Assembly (NCBI RefSeq): GCF_003545885.1
Contig: NZ_QHCT01000010.1
Location: 23,577-87,576 of the forward strand
DNA: 64,000 nt
Direction: 5' to 3'
Origin: Leptospira stimsonii
GTDB taxonomy: Bacteria > Spirochaetota > Leptospiria > Leptospirales > Leptospiraceae
The position numbers were made by a program, and so were the translations under genes. This document shows positions 32,621 to 44,464 of the stretch, one piece after another; within the stretch, counting starts at the first letter, position 1; each line of letters opens with the position of its first letter. A model generated the notes under the pieces. The model was not told where the DNA came from. It searched no databases and worked only from the letters and a program-made list of their open reading frames with translations.

Positions 32621-35600
32621 TTGGATATCGAGAAAATAAAAAAACGTTTAGATCAACTCGAAGAAGAAGTCGTTTCTCTCAAAAAAGAAATCGCGACATA
32701 TTCCTCCAATCCAACCGAAGTGGAAACGATTCAACTTCCCCTTCAAAAAACTTCTTCCGAAACAAAGATAGAAAAGCCGGTTGAGAAAAAGAGGAGTCCC
32801 GAATGGGAACTTTTTTTAGGAGGCAATCTATTAGGAAAAGCAGGATTGTTTTCCATTCTTCTTGCGACGATCTGGTTTATCAAATACGCTTTTGATAACC
32901 GCTGGGTCAACGAGTCCGGAAGAATCTTGATCGGTATGTCGATCGGATTCGGAATCGCCTTTTCGGGGCTCAGGCTCAACGTCAAGGGATATCGAATTTT
33001 ACCCGAATCGGTTTTGGGAACCGGATTTTCGATCGTCTATCTGAGCCTGTTCGGCGCGTATCACTACTACGATCTTTTTACTCTTTCGGAAACGTTTATC
33101 TATCTTACTTTTCTGAGCGTCTTTTCTTCCGGACTGGCCTATTGGATCCGTAAAGAAATTCTTTATATTTTCGGATTGATCGGATCCGTATTGTCTCCCG
33201 TTCTAATCTCACAAGGCGAGAATTCCTATCAATTCTTATTTGGATATTTACTCTTTTTGAATATTCTGCATTTGTTAATTTCCAGAAAGTCGCCCTGGAT
33301 CATTTCCTCTTTTGTGCTGTTGATCGCAAACTTCACTCTCTATACCTTCTGGTCAGCGGAAAACATTTACCAAAGCGGTTTCACAATTCCGTTTTCATTT
33401 ATCAACGTTTCGTTTTTTCTATTTCTCTATGGGAATTTTTTCTTCTTTCCCCGGTCGCTCGATCGGCTGGAAGAATCGGGAAGTGTCTTTCCGAATCTAA
33501 ATTCTATCTTGATGCTATTTTTCCAGGTGACCAACGCCCTTTTCTTCGGTTATAGCGGATACTATCAATTGAATAAATTTTATCCGAATCTAACGGCGCA
33601 TTTTTTTCTTTTTGGCGCGCTTCTTTTCGCGATCATGATCGATCGTTACGGAAAAAAATCGGACCTCTTATCGCCTCGTGCCCGGGACAATTTCGAGACG
33701 ATCAATCTTTGTCTTCTCTTAGGATTTACATTCGCCTCTTTGACCGATTTTTCCGAAGGAAGTTGGCTGACATTTTCCTGGATCATGCTCGCGGGTATTG
33801 TCTCGATCTTGGGAGTAAGTTTGAAGAAGACCTCCTTTCAGTTTATTTCGATCGGAATCTGGTTCGTAGCCTTGTTCAAACTCTACTTTCTAAATCAGAT
33901 GGAAGACTTAGATAGAATCTTTCTTCTCAACGAAAGATTCGCGCTCTATGTCCTTGCTTCTTTATTTCTTTTTGCAACGTATCAAATTCGAAAAAGCGAA
34001 ACCGTTTTTTGGTTCGAAAGAGGATTCATTTATATGGGAATTATCACTTTAATTTGGGGAACGATAATCGACGTTCACTACGCGGTTCACGACGAACACT
34101 ATAGAAATTTAGGTTTTTCTTATGTTCTCGCGTTCTACGCTTCGGTCTTTCTTTTTGTAGGATTTCGATATTCTTTCAAATCCTTCCGGATCGTCGGAAT
34201 CGCAGTCGCGTCCGTCCTGGTCGCAAAATTATATTTTTATGATATTTGGACGATGAGCATCATCGTAAGAATCATCGCGGGTTTTACGCTCGGAGTCGGA
34301 TTCTTTTTAGTGAGCCTTTTTTATCAGAAATTTAAGGAAAAACTCTCTATCGCAAAAAATTTTACTGGTTTGACGCTGATTCTTTTTGTAATCGGCGTTT
34401 CTTCTTCGCTTACACCTCTCTCCGCAGAAGCGATCAACACAAAGGGTTATAAATATTATAAAGACATTCAAATACCGAAGATAGAAAAACAAAAAGACGA
34501 AGAAGCAGGTTTCTACGGAAAGATAAAGTTAGACGAAGACATCGTAAGACATTCCGGAGTCAACGACAGGAGGATCGTTCAAAACGGCAAAACGATTCCC
34601 TTTATCACTCGGAATACGATCGAAGCATCCAGCGAAGGCGGAGAATCCGTTGCAAAACTTCTTTTTAAAGTTAAGAATGAAACGGGCAACGTCTACGTTT
34701 TAAAACTTCCGAAGGCTCCGGCGAAAACTCACTACACTTCGATTCTCGCACTTGGACCTCCGGAATATGAAGTAAGAGGAACTATTTATTTAGGAAAGAA
34801 TCCGGAAGACCGAGGAACCGAATCGAGTTTTACTATTTACAGCTATCAAGGAGGAGAAGCCTCCAACCAGATTCAATTCGAATCCGATGAAGAAATAACT
34901 TACGTTCGTATTGAAACGGATTCGGAAGCAAATTTTACATTTCCAAAGGCGATTTACAAACCGATCCTGGAAAGAGTTGAGTTTAAAAAAGATATAGAAA
35001 GATCCGATTTAGAATTCGGTTTCAACCCGGATACAAGATCCACAGTGTTCTATTATAAAAATCCGATGAAAGTTCCGATTCACAGGGTCGTCCTTCACTT
35101 AAAGGAGGAAAAATACAATCGAAACGTAAAAGTATTTTTCAAGGACAACTCCAAAGAATTCAGTCTCCTAACCGAGAATAGTATTTTAAAAAAACCGAAT
35201 ATTCCTTCCGAAACGAATTTCGTCTTCACCGATCCGATCGCCTCGGAACTGAAATTTGAAATCTTCGACGGAGACGACCCTTCCCTAACGGTCGAACGTG
35301 TGGAAATTTTTATTCTTCAAGAAGAAATCGTATTCCCTTTGGAAATAGAGGAAGAGGAAAATCCTACTTCCCAAACGATCCGAATCTATTACGGAAATCC
35401 GTACGCTCAGCCACCCGAGTTCGACTTTGCAAAGACGTTCACGGAAACTTCCCTTCAAAAGGAAGTCTTTATCAAAGAGGAAAAAGAAAACGAGAATTTC
35501 GGATATTCGATCGGAGAACCTCCGGTTTCCACATGGATCATCCGAGCTTTTTTCTTTTTAGGAATTCTGATCTTAGCCTTTTTGACTTACAGAATTTTTC

Positions 35601-35623
35601 GCACGAAGACGGTTACGGCATAA
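32621..35623 (+). CDS. DUF2339 membrane protein fused to DUF3999-like domain
   Basis: This 1000-residue protein begins with a coiled coil (about 1-30, LDQLEEEVVSLKKEI). A block of about 16-20 membrane helices to about residue 600 follows, with the DUF2339 feature LLGKAGLFSILLATIWFIKYAFDN near residue 70. A large polar domain (about 605-960) starts with YKDIQIPKIEKQ and has NDRRIVQNGKTIPFITR, resembling DUF3999, then comes a final helix and basic tail. In other bacteria DUF2339 and DUF3999 are usually separate neighbouring genes. The start is TTG at 32621, with GGAAGG eight bases upstream and no nearby ATG. Function is unknown, probably envelope-related. Confidence 0.8.
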   Translation: MDIEKIKKRLDQLEEEVVSLKKEIATYSSNPTEVETIQLPLQKTSSETKIEKPVEKKRSPEWELFLGGNLLGKAGLFSILLATIWFIKYAFDNRWVNESGRILIGMSIGFGIAFSGLRLNVKGYRILPESVLGTGFSIVYLSLFGAYHYYDLFTLSETFIYLTFLSVFSSGLAYWIRKEILYIFGLIGSVLSPVLISQGENSYQFLFGYLLFLNILHLLISRKSPWIISSFVLLIANFTLYTFWSAENIYQSGFTIPFSFINVSFFLFLYGNFFFFPRSLDRLEESGSVFPNLNSILMLFFQVTNALFFGYSGYYQLNKFYPNLTAHFFLFGALLFAIMIDRYGKKSDLLSPRARDNFETINLCLLLGFTFASLTDFSEGSWLTFSWIMLAGIVSILGVSLKKTSFQFISIGIWFVALFKLYFLNQMEDLDRIFLLNERFALYVLASLFLFATYQIRKSETVFWFERGFIYMGIITLIWGTIIDVHYAVHDEHYRNLGFSYVLAFYASVFLFVGFRYSFKSFRIVGIAVASVLVAKLYFYDIWTMSIIVRIIAGFTLGVGFFLVSLFYQKFKEKLSIAKNFTGLTLILFVIGVSSSLTPLSAEAINTKGYKYYKDIQIPKIEKQKDEEAGFYGKIKLDEDIVRHSGVNDRRIVQNGKTIPFITRNTIEASSEGGESVAKLLFKVKNETGNVYVLKLPKAPAKTHYTSILALGPPEYEVRGTIYLGKNPEDRGTESSFTIYSYQGGEASNQIQFESDEEITYVRIETDSEANFTFPKAIYKPILERVEFKKDIERSDLEFGFNPDTRSTVFYYKNPMKVPIHRVVLHLKEEKYNRNVKVFFKDNSKEFSLLTENSILKKPNIPSETNFVFTDPIASELKFEIFDGDDPSLTVERVEIFILQEEIVFPLEIEEEENPTSQTIRIYYGNPYAQPPEFDFAKTFTETSLQKEVFIKEEKENENFGYSIGEPPVSTWIIRAFFFLGILILAFLTYRIFRTKTVTA

Positions 35624-35728
35624 ATATTTCCGGACGCAGACTTCAACCGCGTTCGGGCGAAATGCCGATACATGTCTCTACTTCATTCAATGAGCGACTA
35701 ATGTTCCTTATTTAAAAACGCAAAAAGG

Positions 35729-36364
35729 TTACTGAGTCAACCGGATCGATTTTAAGATGAACATCGTCTGTTCGAATTCGATATTGTGTTCTTCGGAACT
35801 CAGCAAGGGAACAGTCGATATGATCGACGACGCAAGAATCACCTGTCCGTTTTTAAATTCGTAAATCAGTTCGTACATAGCGCCCAAAGATAACATCGCC
35901 GCAAGAAATTGGTGTTTCTCTACGTTGTTCTCTAATTCGAAGGGCATATATTCGGTAAAATTAAAACCTTTGATGAGTTCCGGATTGTTCGACCATTTTA
36001 GGATGGGAGAAATCGGAAGCACTTTCTGAAAAACTAAATTCTTATCCGATACGACGACCACGGTGATCCCGTGGATCAATCCGTTTCCTTCTTTTTCAAA
36101 ATAGTAAGAGTTTCCTTTTAACTCTTTCTGGATCGATTTCTTAAGGGTCCAATCTTTAGGAATGGAAATTGAAATTCCGTTTTCCAAGTTCCTCACTGCA
36201 TAATCGCTGTAACTGACTCCTCTCACGGAGTGAGAATTTTTTATCGGATCGGACTTCGCATTCTGCTTAGAAGCGGTTCCACAAAAAGAAAAAATGAAAA
36301 GCAGAAGACAAAGAGGAATGCGGCGTAACGTTCGGGAGTTCGTTTCTTTCATTCCTAAAATCAC
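35729..36364 (-). CDS. Putative lipoprotein downstream of TPR gene
   Basis: This lipoprotein of about 207-211 residues has hydrophobic segment LCLLLFIFSFC with Cys as a likely lipobox. The mature part, with GISISIPKDWTLKKSI and a strand-rich pattern, resembles PsbP/DUF1795-like folds, though I cannot assign it. The start is uncertain: a GTG at 36364 overlaps the TPR stop as GTGA, and an ATG lies at 36352. Either way it is translationally linked to the TPR gene upstream. Confidence 0.65.
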   Translation of the reverse strand: MILGMKETNSRTLRRIPLCLLLFIFSFCGTASKQNAKSDPIKNSHSVRGVSYSDYAVRNLENGISISIPKDWTLKKSIQKELKGNSYYFEKEGNGLIHGITVVVVSDKNLVFQKVLPISPILKWSNNPELIKGFNFTEYMPFELENNVEKHQFLAAMLSLGAMYELIYEFKNGQVILASSIISTVPLLSSEEHNIEFEQTMFILKSIRLTQ

Positions 36365-37116
36365 TTCTTCTTAAATTCCGCGCAAAAATGGTCCAAGGCC
36401 TTGATCGCTTTTTCATGACCGAGAGAATGCGCCTGATAAAGATCATAACATCCGTTCTTTTTGAATTCCGGATTCTCCACCGAAACCAAAATGATTCCTC
36501 TGTTGTAAAAGGCCCTCGCGTTCTTCGGATCGAGCTGAACCACCTTATCAAAATCTTGATACGCTTCCCCTAATTTGCTCGTCTTGATGTAAACGATTCC
36601 ACGTTCCACTAAAGCTTCCACCCAATTCGGATCGACTTCGATACAACGATTCAAATCTTGAATTGCCTCTTCGTAGGCTTGTAATTCGTTTCCTATCTTT
36701 CCTCTCATCAGATAAGAACGATTGAACTCGGGGTTGAGACGAATCGATTCGTTGATATCCGTTAACGCCTTTTTGTATTCGTTCATATAATAATACGTAT
36801 AACCGCGGTTAAAAATCGCCTGCGCGTTTTTTGCATCCAATTGGATCGCAGTGTTAAAATCTGCAATCGCGTCCTCATATTTGTAGAGATTTACTTTGAT
36901 CCAACCTCTGAGATCATACGCATTCCCGTCCTTCGGGTTCAACTCTATCGCTCTATTACAAGCTTCGAGAGCTTTTTCGAATTGTCTTTGATTGTAGAGT
37001 TCGACGCACTGATCCTTCTTTTTGATCGCGTCTTTGTTGGGAGGAGTTTGCGGAAAGAGAGTTTCCGTGAGAATCAGAAGTAAAATGAATGCGACGAAGA
37101 CTCGAAATCTTACCAT
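36361..37116 (-). CDS. Exported TPR-repeat protein
   Basis: This 251-residue protein has a signal peptide (VFVAFILLLILTETLFPQ) and about six tetratricopeptide repeats of 34 residues, with clear consensus such as AIELNPKDGNAYDLRGWIKVNLYKYEDAI and LDPKNARAFYNRGIIL. It should act as a periplasmic or surface scaffold for protein interaction. It is the first gene of a two-gene unit with the lipoprotein. Confidence 0.85.
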   Translation of the reverse strand: MVRFRVFVAFILLLILTETLFPQTPPNKDAIKKKDQCVELYNQRQFEKALEACNRAIELNPKDGNAYDLRGWIKVNLYKYEDAIADFNTAIQLDAKNAQAIFNRGYTYYYMNEYKKALTDINESIRLNPEFNRSYLMRGKIGNELQAYEEAIQDLNRCIEVDPNWVEALVERGIVYIKTSKLGEAYQDFDKVVQLDPKNARAFYNRGIILVSVENPEFKKNGCYDLYQAHSLGHEKAIKALDHFCAEFKKK

Positions 37117-37203
37117 TGGAAGTTCCTTTCACGAAATTGAATTCTTTTCTCGAAGTTCTCGCGAACTCGGACCTTCAATCCGTCTTGGTTTTGGACCTCA
37201 ATA

Positions 37204-37247
37204 TTTACCTTGAGAATTCTTTGTCAAAAAGGAATTCTCAAGGTAAA
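37204..37247. terminator. Long perfect hairpin between GT operon and TPR gene
   Basis: A perfect 16-bp stem (37204-37219 with 37232-37247), extendable by three more pairs, lies just after the end of the leftward glycan operon. Neither strand has a T tract after the stem, so it is a strong structure of uncertain role; a terminator or 3'-end stabiliser is likeliest. Confidence 0.55.
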
Positions 37248-37253
37248 AAAGAA

Positions 37254-38450
<1,197 letters not shown>

Positions 38451-38453
38451 ATT

Positions 38454-39154
38454 CTAACCAGCCAGACCTAATTTTCTTCTGAGAAGTTTTAATGCGAATC
38501 GAATCGCCTGTTTCAAAACCCTTCGATTGAAAGAAGAATTCGAGAAGACGTAATGAATCCCGATCTCGGAAATCGTTCCTCGATTTTTCGCGACAATGGA
38601 AAGAGCTTCCATGTGAAAGTCGAAGGCGATCGATTCCAACTTGGATTCTGCGATCCAAGTAAAGGCTCTTTTGGAATACTTTCGATAACCGGAAGTGCAG
38701 TCTTTCAGACGATATCCAAAAAGATCGAAGAACCCGGGGGAGATACAATAGTTCATCACCTTCGCGGCGATAAAGGATATTAGCTTTCTGTAAAGTGGAA
38801 CACCGTCCGAAGTCACGCGGCTTCCAATCACGAGGTCCGCGTCCGCTTGAATGAATTCCGGAAGTTTATCCGGGTCGTGGGAAAGACCCGCGTCCATTGT
38901 AACAACGGAATCGTATTTTTTTTTGACGGCAAACTTCATCCCGTCCTGAATTCCGCCGGGAATGTGAGTATTCTTCTCGTGACGGATCGTAAAAAGTTTT
39001 TTCGGATTCTTTTTGATGAGTTCTTTGAGAATTTCCGGTGTTCTATCTTTCGAAGCGTCGTCCACCACGAGAACGTCCGAATAAGCGAGAGCGCGCTCTA
39101 CGACTTCTCGGATGGTTTCTTCCTCGTTGTAGGCCGGGATTACGACGAGGTTTT

Positions 39155-39158
<4 letters not shown>
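38454..39158 (-). CDS. GT2 glycosyltransferase, polyprenyl-phosphate sugar synthase type
   Basis: This 234-residue GT-A enzyme begins with VVIPAYNEEETIREVVERAL, followed by VLVVDDASKDRTPEI and VTMDAGLSHDP (the DxD-like position). This is the layout of dolichyl-phosphate mannose synthase-like GT2 enzymes without a membrane domain. It overlaps the epimerase gene upstream by 4 bp (ATGA) and ends 3 bp before the membrane GT gene. It likely transfers a sugar from a nucleotide donor to a lipid carrier for export. Confidence 0.85.
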
Positions 39159-40192
<1,034 letters not shown>

Positions 40193-40233
40193 AAATATCC
40201 CTTTTCTATATTCTATAATTACAAAATTCTAAA

Positions 40234-41679
40234 CTAGTTGCCGAACCATTTTTTACGAACCATAAGCCGGACGATAGAGAGGAATTCCTGCGCTATCTTT
40301 TTTTTGATCGATTCGATCGGGCGATAATAAGAAATCGGAATTTCGATACAACGCATATACGACCTTACCGTTTCCATCATGAGTTCGGGAATGATTCTCT
40401 GATCTTCCATTTGCAGTCGTTCTTCAATTTTAGAATAGGAATCTTTCCAGATCGCGAAATAAGAACACATCGCGTCCGTAAAACGCGGTTCCATTCCCCA
40501 CCAAAACACTTCGATGAGTTTTCCGAGAATCAGATTTACGACACGGACTCCCGGCAAAAGATTGGAACCCTGCTCGATCATCTGCCGAGTCGTACGAGTT
40601 CCGATGACCATATCGGAATCTTTCAGATATTCCAATAACTTCGGATAATCTTTGGAACGATAAGAACCGTCGGGGGTTACGATGATCGTAATATCTCCAG
40701 ACGCGGAATGAATTCCTTTTTGGATCTGTTTTCCGAAAACGTCGTAAGCGCCTTCCGCGTCGAAGTGAAGAATTTTAGCTTTTTCTTTTTTAGCGATTTC
40801 TAATGTTTTATCCGTAGATCCCGCATCGACTACGAGGATCTCGTCTACCTTGCCTCTAAAATCGACGATGACATCCGCTATGGAACGTTCGTTGTTTTTT
40901 GTGGGAATGATCAATGTCGTTTTAAAACGGGCGAATTCTTCATTACGAATTTCGTAAACGGCGTGGTGGTAATCCTGCATGGAATTGATGTTGAAGTATT
41001 CCACATCCAACTCGGTCGCAAAAACCTTTCCACTCTCTTTTGCCATGAAGTCGATGACGTCCGTGATTTCGATGACGCCGCTTTTTGGAGAAGGAGGAGT
41101 TTTTTTAAAGTATTCAAAAAACGCCGGAGTAAAGAGATAACTTCCGAGGCCGAGGAGATCGTTCGGAGGATCGGAAGGTTTTTCGACGAGTTCAAGAATC
41201 CGATCGCCTTTGAGTTCCACGGAATAATTCTTACGAATCCGAGAAAGAAGAGAAGTCTTTTGAACTCCGATGGAGGCGATGAGCTTCGGATGTTTTTGGA
41301 GCGTATTTAAGAATTTCTTATGATCGGGATGAAAGTAAAATTCGTCTCCCAAGATCGTGATAAAAGGAGAATGGATTTGAGATTCTAAACTTGCGATATC
41401 GCTCGCGAGTCCCTTGGTCGTCCAAGGAGAAGGAATGATTTCTACGTTGCGGTGATTTTTCTGAATCTTTTCGATTTCAGAAATGACCATTTCCTTGAGA
41501 TGTCCGACGAGGACATAAATCTTTTTGACCTTGAAGGTGGTCTGCATGAGTTCCACATTTCTTTCCAGGATCGTCTTTCCCTGAAATTCAAATAAAGGCT
41601 TAGGAATGTAGGTTGTCCTAGGATAGGCCCTGGTCCCCTTGCCCGCCGCGGCGATCACACCAACTTCAATCTTTTCCAC
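40234..41679 (-). CDS. Sugar nucleotidyltransferase fused to GT2 domain
   Basis: This protein of about 481 residues has two parts. Residues about 1-245 form a nucleotidyltransferase with VGVIAAAGKGTRAYPRTTYIPKPL and ITILGDEFYF, as in RmlA/GalU enzymes. Residues about 260-481 form a GT2-like domain (LIIPTKNNERSIADVI, ILVVDAGSTDKTLEI, GDITIIVTPDGS). Fused, they could make a nucleotide sugar and transfer it. I prefer the GTG at 41679 (EKIEVGVIAAAG), because the frame upstream to 41904 is low-complexity, proline-rich and overlaps repeat-like spacer; that longer start cannot be excluded. It heads the operon. Confidence 0.75.
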   Translation of the reverse strand: MEKIEVGVIAAAGKGTRAYPRTTYIPKPLFEFQGKTILERNVELMQTTFKVKKIYVLVGHLKEMVISEIEKIQKNHRNVEIIPSPWTTKGLASDIASLESQIHSPFITILGDEFYFHPDHKKFLNTLQKHPKLIASIGVQKTSLLSRIRKNYSVELKGDRILELVEKPSDPPNDLLGLGSYLFTPAFFEYFKKTPPSPKSGVIEITDVIDFMAKESGKVFATELDVEYFNINSMQDYHHAVYEIRNEEFARFKTTLIIPTKNNERSIADVIVDFRGKVDEILVVDAGSTDKTLEIAKKEKAKILHFDAEGAYDVFGKQIQKGIHSASGDITIIVTPDGSYRSKDYPKLLEYLKDSDMVIGTRTTRQMIEQGSNLLPGVRVVNLILGKLIEVFWWGMEPRFTDAMCSYFAIWKDSYSKIEERLQMEDQRIIPELMMETVRSYMRCIEIPISYYRPIESIKKKIAQEFLSIVRLMVRKKWFGN

Positions 41680-42236
41680 TGGAGATAGGCTATTTTTACA
41701 GGCTTGCGGTGTCAAAAAGGATTTGGAGGAGAGATTCTGGAGAATGGAAATCGGAGAACGAAGAAGCGATTTCAAAATGATACGTTCGTTCTTTCGAAAA
41801 CCGGTAGGAACAACGACTGCTTTTCTGTGAAAGTCGCGGTCCCCACCCTCATCGGGTGGAGGAGGCGGGTTCGCGGGAATTTTTCGGGAAACTTTCCTTA
41901 GCACAGAAATTCTTATTCTGCAAGGAAAAATTCACAGAAATGCGTTGTCGGAACTCCGACAACGTTTCTCTAAAAATCGGCGAACAAACAGGATCTCTCG
42001 TTTTAGGAAGTAAGAACGTGGAGTTTTTTGGATCCTGGCAGGGGTCTTTGGGAAATTTTAGAGAGACTCGACTCAGCGCAGGAATTCTTCTTCTGCAAAA
42101 AGAATTTTGAAGTCCTTTTTTTAGTTTTGAAGAGCTCCTACAAATGCACTTCTTGAGAGAGACACTTTCAATTCCCTCCAAGCGCTCGCTGTAGAAAAGG
42201 AAACCCGGAGAAGCAAATTGAGAAGAGAAAAACTTC
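41680..42236. other. Spacer with dispersed palindromic motifs
   Basis: No convincing gene is present. A palindrome at about 41942-41961 (arms GTTGTCGGA and TCCGACAAC around a 2-base centre) belongs to the Leptospira intergenic GGAACTCC motif group; related strings recur near 42070 and 42127. Open frames here are short and cross the motifs. Confidence 0.5.
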
Positions 42237-42494
42237 CTAAGAAGCCTGATTTCGAACGAGAGAGGCCCGAATGCGAAGAAGATTGTTTTTGATCTTTCTC
42301 TTTTGGTCTTCCGTCAAAAAGATTTCTTTTCTTTCGGCTCTCTGAATGACAAGGTCCGCCTTGGTTACGAACTCAATCGCGGCGTCGTCGACGGATTCGC
42401 GATTCTTCTGTTTTTCCCGGAATACATTGAGAGCTCTCTGAACTTCCATCAATTCTAAAGCGACTGTTTTAATTTCTAAATCAGGAGTGGCCAT
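42237..42494 (-). CDS. Small helical hypothetical protein
   Basis: This 85-residue, highly charged protein is predicted to be almost entirely helical and partly coiled coil (LELMEVQRALNVFREKQ; TEDQKRKIKNNLLRIRASL). It has no signal peptide. No family is recognised, though its clean codon use and compact size suggest a real conserved cytoplasmic protein. Confidence 0.6.
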   Translation of the reverse strand: MATPDLEIKTVALELMEVQRALNVFREKQKNRESVDDAAIEFVTKADLVIQRAERKEIFLTEDQKRKIKNNLLRIRASLVRNQAS

Positions 42495-42826
42495 TTTGAA
42501 TTCCTTACTTTTTTTAATTCGGCCTAAGAATTCGTTTTCTGTACAGAAGAATTTTAAGACTTTTTTTCCAGATCTCCTCTATTTGTGGAGATCCCGCACC
42601 GCTTGGTCCGACAAAATAAGCTCCCAGAAAAAAGCTTGTAAACGGACTTCAAGTCCGTTGGAGATACAATTTCGGAAAAGCCCTACTTTTCAAATTCAAA
42701 GAGAACTGAATTTCCGGTTCTTGAATCGAAATCGGTTTCAAAAAATTTTTTTAGAAGGATTCGGAGATTTTTTAGAATCATTCTCCAGGACGGATTGGCC
42801 GGCCTTGAAGAATGATTCTTCTTTCC
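42495..42826. other. Spacer between mltG and small gene
   Basis: No gene is supported. A self-complementary stretch, GATCTCC...GGAGATC, near 42570-42592 and further short motifs of the same spacer type are present. Confidence 0.35.
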
Positions 42827-43843
42827 TCAATCGTAAAGAACATCGATGTATTTTTTCTTCGCTTCCAAATGTTCTTTCAAGGTCTTAGCGAAGTAATGAT
42901 ACCCATCTCCTTTTAAGAGAAAGAAAAGATATTCCGATTCTTTTGGATAAAAAGCCGCTTCTAATGCGGGAAAGCCAGGATTCGAAATCGGACCCGGTGG
43001 GAACCCTTTGTTCAAATAGGTATTGTAAGGAGAAACGATCTTTAGATCTTTTTCAAAAATTCTACTGTGAGGTTTGTCAAAAAGATATTGAATCGTCGCA
43101 CAGGATTCGAGAGGCATGTCTCTTTTCAGACGATTGTTAAAAACTCCCGCCATCAGAGGTCTTTCTTCGTTTCTCTTCGCTTCTCTTTCGACGACGGAAG
43201 CCAATATTATAAATTTATGAAGTTCTGCTGGAGAAAGATTCTTAGCTTTTTCGATCTTCTGAATTCTTACGTAGAATCGTTTGATCATCATTCTTACGAT
43301 CTTATCCACCGGAAAGTTGATCGGAATACTGTATGTCTCCGGGAATAGATATCCTTCCGCAGAAGTTGCCGGAATTTTAAATTCTCTCAAGAGTTCGGGT
43401 TCGCTCGCCGCGAGTAAAAAATCCTGACGTTTCGAGATGAGCTTTTTGGAAGTAAGAAGATCTCCGATCTGACGATTGTTATAACCTTCCGGAATCGTAA
43501 AGTTTACGAGTTTTACCTTTCCTTCCGTGATCACTTGGAGAATCTTTCGAGAATCCATCCCATCGTTGATCTCATAGAGACCTTGTTTGATCTTTCCCGC
43601 GCTTCTTGTAAAACGAACGAGATAGAGAAAGTATTTCGAGGACTTGATCATCCCGTGAGTGGAAAGAGTTTCCACGATTTTTCCCGGAGTATCTCCGGAT
43701 TCGATGAGAAGATCCAACTTTGTTTGGCCGGAACCTACGGCTCCTCCCTTGAGTTCATCGACGACAAAAAAAGTCGTAACCGCGATCAGAAGAAGAGCTC
43801 CTACAAAGAGCCCCGCGAAAATCAAAAGTTTTTTAAAATTCAT
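42827..43843 (-). CDS. mltG: Endolytic peptidoglycan transglycosylase MltG
   Basis: This 338-residue inner membrane enzyme cleaves nascent glycan strands and sets their length. It has an N-terminal anchor helix (LLIFAGLFVGALLLIAVTTFFVV), a LysM-like region with IPEGYNNRQIGDLL, and the YceG catalytic domain with ILASVVEREAKRNEERPLMAGVFNNRL, in which the Glu of VVERE is the catalytic acid. The C-terminal PYNTYLNKGFPPGPISNPG motif is diagnostic. It follows the HisI-like gene by 57 bp on the same strand. Confidence 0.95.
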   Translation of the reverse strand: MNFKKLLIFAGLFVGALLLIAVTTFFVVDELKGGAVGSGQTKLDLLIESGDTPGKIVETLSTHGMIKSSKYFLYLVRFTRSAGKIKQGLYEINDGMDSRKILQVITEGKVKLVNFTIPEGYNNRQIGDLLTSKKLISKRQDFLLAASEPELLREFKIPATSAEGYLFPETYSIPINFPVDKIVRMMIKRFYVRIQKIEKAKNLSPAELHKFIILASVVEREAKRNEERPLMAGVFNNRLKRDMPLESCATIQYLFDKPHSRIFEKDLKIVSPYNTYLNKGFPPGPISNPGFPALEAAFYPKESEYLFFLLKGDGYHYFAKTLKEHLEAKKKYIDVLYD

Positions 43844-43900
43844 AAGTTCTTATATTTCCTTCGACCGGTTTTTAAGAGAGTTCAAGGTCAGAATGCAATT

Positions 43901-44464
43901 TTAGCTCTTTTCTGGAAGAAAATTTCTTGGGATAGGAAGCGGATTCCATTCTCCTCCCGGCATTCTTTCTCTAAAAAAACAACTGTAGTATCCTTCGTGA
44001 CAAGCCGCCACTTTCTGCTCCACTTGATAGACCAAAAAGGAACCGTCCTTTGGGGAAAGAATCTGGAGAATTTTCTGAGTATGTCCGGAAGTATCCCCTT
44101 TTTTCCAGAGCTGATTCCGAGAACGGCTAAAATAATGCGCGAATCCGGTTTCCAAAGTCAATCTCTGACTTTCCTCGTTCCCAAAAGCCTGCATCAGAAT
44201 TTCTCCGTTCGGATCGATCGCAACGACGGGAATCATTTCTCCATCCGGAAGATGTAGGATCTCCTTCGTTCTCACAAATTCCAGCGGATCAAAACCGGAA
44301 TGAAGAAAAAGAATCGTATCTTCGTCGCAATCCACTTCTTCCCTTGTTCCGGAAGGAAGAGTTTTTCTGTAAGGATCCAATTCTTCTTCGGAAAAACGAG
44401 TTAAAGAAGAGATCGTTCTTTCGGGACTTTTTACTTTGAGAACTGTAATTTTGCGGGAACTCAT
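43901..44464 (-). CDS. HisI-like phosphoribosyl-AMP cyclohydrolase with altered metal site
   Basis: This 187-residue protein contains a HisI domain (about 85-170) with [36 protein letters not shown] and [13 protein letters not shown], including two Zn cysteines Cys155 and Cys162. The family motif DCDxD after SGHxQ, which supplies Mg ligands and the third Zn Cys, is replaced by PKDGS (138-142). A DCDED motif instead occurs at 45-49, in an N-terminal extension of about 80 residues absent from ordinary HisI. Either the metal site is rebuilt from this extension or the protein has another role. It sits upstream of mltG, not with histidine genes. Confidence 0.75.
   Translation of the reverse strand: MSSRKITVLKVKSPERTISSLTRFSEEELDPYRKTLPSGTREEVDCDEDTILFLHSGFDPLEFVRTKEILHLPDGEMIPVVAIDPNGEILMQAFGNEESQRLTLETGFAHYFSRSRNQLWKKGDTSGHTQKILQILSPKDGSFLVYQVEQKVAACHEGYYSCFFRERMPGGEWNPLPIPRNFLPEKS

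Noticed and set aside
41680..41904. N-terminal extension of the nucleotidyltransferase-GT2 protein
   Set aside because: Residues are proline-rich and low complexity and cross spacer sequence; the nucleotidyltransferase motif starts right after the GTG at 41679.
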